A stretch of DNA of 53,482 bases. It comes from an uncultured Lachnospiraceae bacterium (GTDB taxonomy: Bacteria; Bacillota; Clostridia; Lachnospirales; Lachnospiraceae). The stretch spans positions 1 through 53,482 of the forward strand of contig CATOOV010000018.1 in assembly GCA_951801955.1 (NCBI GenBank). Direction: 5' to 3'. The notes below the pieces were generated by a model. The model did no database searches, was not told the origin of the DNA, and worked only from the letters and a program-made list of their open reading frames with translations. The translations under genes and the position numbers were made by a program. Below, one piece after another: positions 53,085-53,482 of this stretch. Every line of letters begins with the position of its first letter. Positions within the stretch are counted from its first letter, which is position 1.

Positions 53085-53122
53085 CCATATATAATAATTT
53101 TCAAGGAAATTATTATATATGG
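53085..53122 (+). terminator. Strong 16-bp hairpin with T-run
   Basis: A perfect AT-rich inverted repeat (53085-53100 with 53107-53122, loop TCAAGG) followed by TTTTTC. A second terminator after the SRP RNA gene; on the minus strand it is followed by CGGCTATG, so it works mainly on the plus strand. Confidence 0.75.
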
Positions 53123-53197
53123 TTTTTCTATTCTATAGGAAAGATCTTGTCACGCTAAAATACGAAAGCTTCCCCGCACCCTGCAATCGACCGGAGG

Positions 53198-53237
53198 ATT
53201 TGTCTCAGTCAGAGACCTAACTCTCACTGAGACAAAT
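53198..53237. repeat. 12-bp hairpin in the right-end intergenic region
   Basis: ATTTGTCTCAGT and ACTGAGACAAAT pair perfectly across 16 bases. TTGTTATACTTG follows. Purpose unknown; possibly an operator or part of an RNA leader. Confidence 0.5.
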
Positions 53238-53361
53238 TTGTTATACTTGCCATTGATAGAAGTGGGCGTCTTTTCCGATGAGAGAAAAATAACATGCGCT
53301 CTCAAGCAGACAAAAAAACATCCGATACATTATACAGGAACCTAAAATATTTATAAAATAG

Positions 53362-53471
53362 AGATGAGCAAAACTCATTGATTTAAAAGTAGGACTTGGC
53401 AGTCGGCTTCCGTAAATCGAAAAATAACGATTTTATGGCATAGCAAAGCTGACGTAAGTCCAAAACTTACG
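53362..53471 (+). ncRNA. Unidentified structured RNA with two alternative stems
   Basis: A nested hairpin is formed by GGACTT/AAGTCC (53392-53397, 53456-53461), GTCGGCTT/AAGCTGAC (53402-53409, 53446-53453) and CCGTAAATCG/CGATTTTATGG (53410-53419, 53428-53438). A second stem, CGTAAGT/ACTTACG (53453-53459, 53465-53471), uses the same 3' bases, so the two exclude each other. A small stem ATGAG/CTCAT lies at 53364-53378. It may be a switch-like leader of a gene beyond the window. I do not recognise it as a known riboswitch class. Confidence 0.4.
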
Positions 53472-53482
53472 AAATCATAAGA

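Overview
The window looks like a chromosomal segment of an anaerobic, low-GC Gram-positive gut bacterium of the Clostridia, most likely Lachnospiraceae. The evidence is an anaerobic class III ribonucleotide reductase, zinc-ribbon S14 and L36, MutS2, YhaM, a large Bacillus-type SRP RNA, Lachnospiraceae-style helical proteins, and strong sigma-A promoters with 17-bp spacers. I cannot name the genus from the sequence alone.

Layout. 1-2.5 kb is a small accessory remnant: a partial CDS, a DUF-like protein, a holin-like type I toxin module, a decayed serine recombinase and an FRG-domain protein. 2.6-6.7 kb (minus) is a housekeeping operon: an HtrA-like protein lacking all three catalytic residues, the exoribonuclease YhaM and the rRNA methylase RlmD, whose usual clostridial tail lies out of frame. 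7.1-11.7 kb (plus) holds mutS2 and an OmpR-type two-component pair. The mutS2 and htrA-like promoters are divergent and share one palindromic -35 hexamer. 12.0-31.3 kb (minus) is the complete S10-spc-alpha ribosomal superoperon, rpsJ to rplQ, with secY, adk, map, a KOW protein, infA and rpoA. Its order is classical except for an ECF-type sigma factor between infA and rpmJ, a 121-bp tandem repeat between rpsN and rpsH, and GC-rich hairpins in the wider gaps.

31.5-33.1 kb (plus) has a pseudogene of a secreted papain-like peptidase and a FliB-type flagellin lysine-N-methylase, although no core flagellar genes are visible. 33.6-42.2 kb (minus) is the most unusual block. It runs from a LytTR regulator through a small FlgL/FliD-like protein, three helical proteins of unknown function, a receiver-only protein and a four-helix membrane protein with C-terminal repeats, to a DUF255 thioredoxin-fold protein and Lgt. 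Both receivers carry Glu where the phosphorylated Asp should be. I infer a regulator-controlled surface or export system built from flagellar-axial-like proteins outside a flagellar locus; this is the best candidate for an undescribed system.

42.4-53.5 kb holds a SAM methyltransferase, a short pyruvate-kinase-like protein, an L,D-transpeptidase with a PAS-like neighbour, nrdD-nrdG behind two NrdR-like boxes, a large secreted Ig-repeat NlpC/P60 protein, the SRP RNA gene, and at the right edge an unexplained structured RNA with two mutually exclusive hairpins.

I saw no tRNA, rRNA, CRISPR array or intact insertion sequence.
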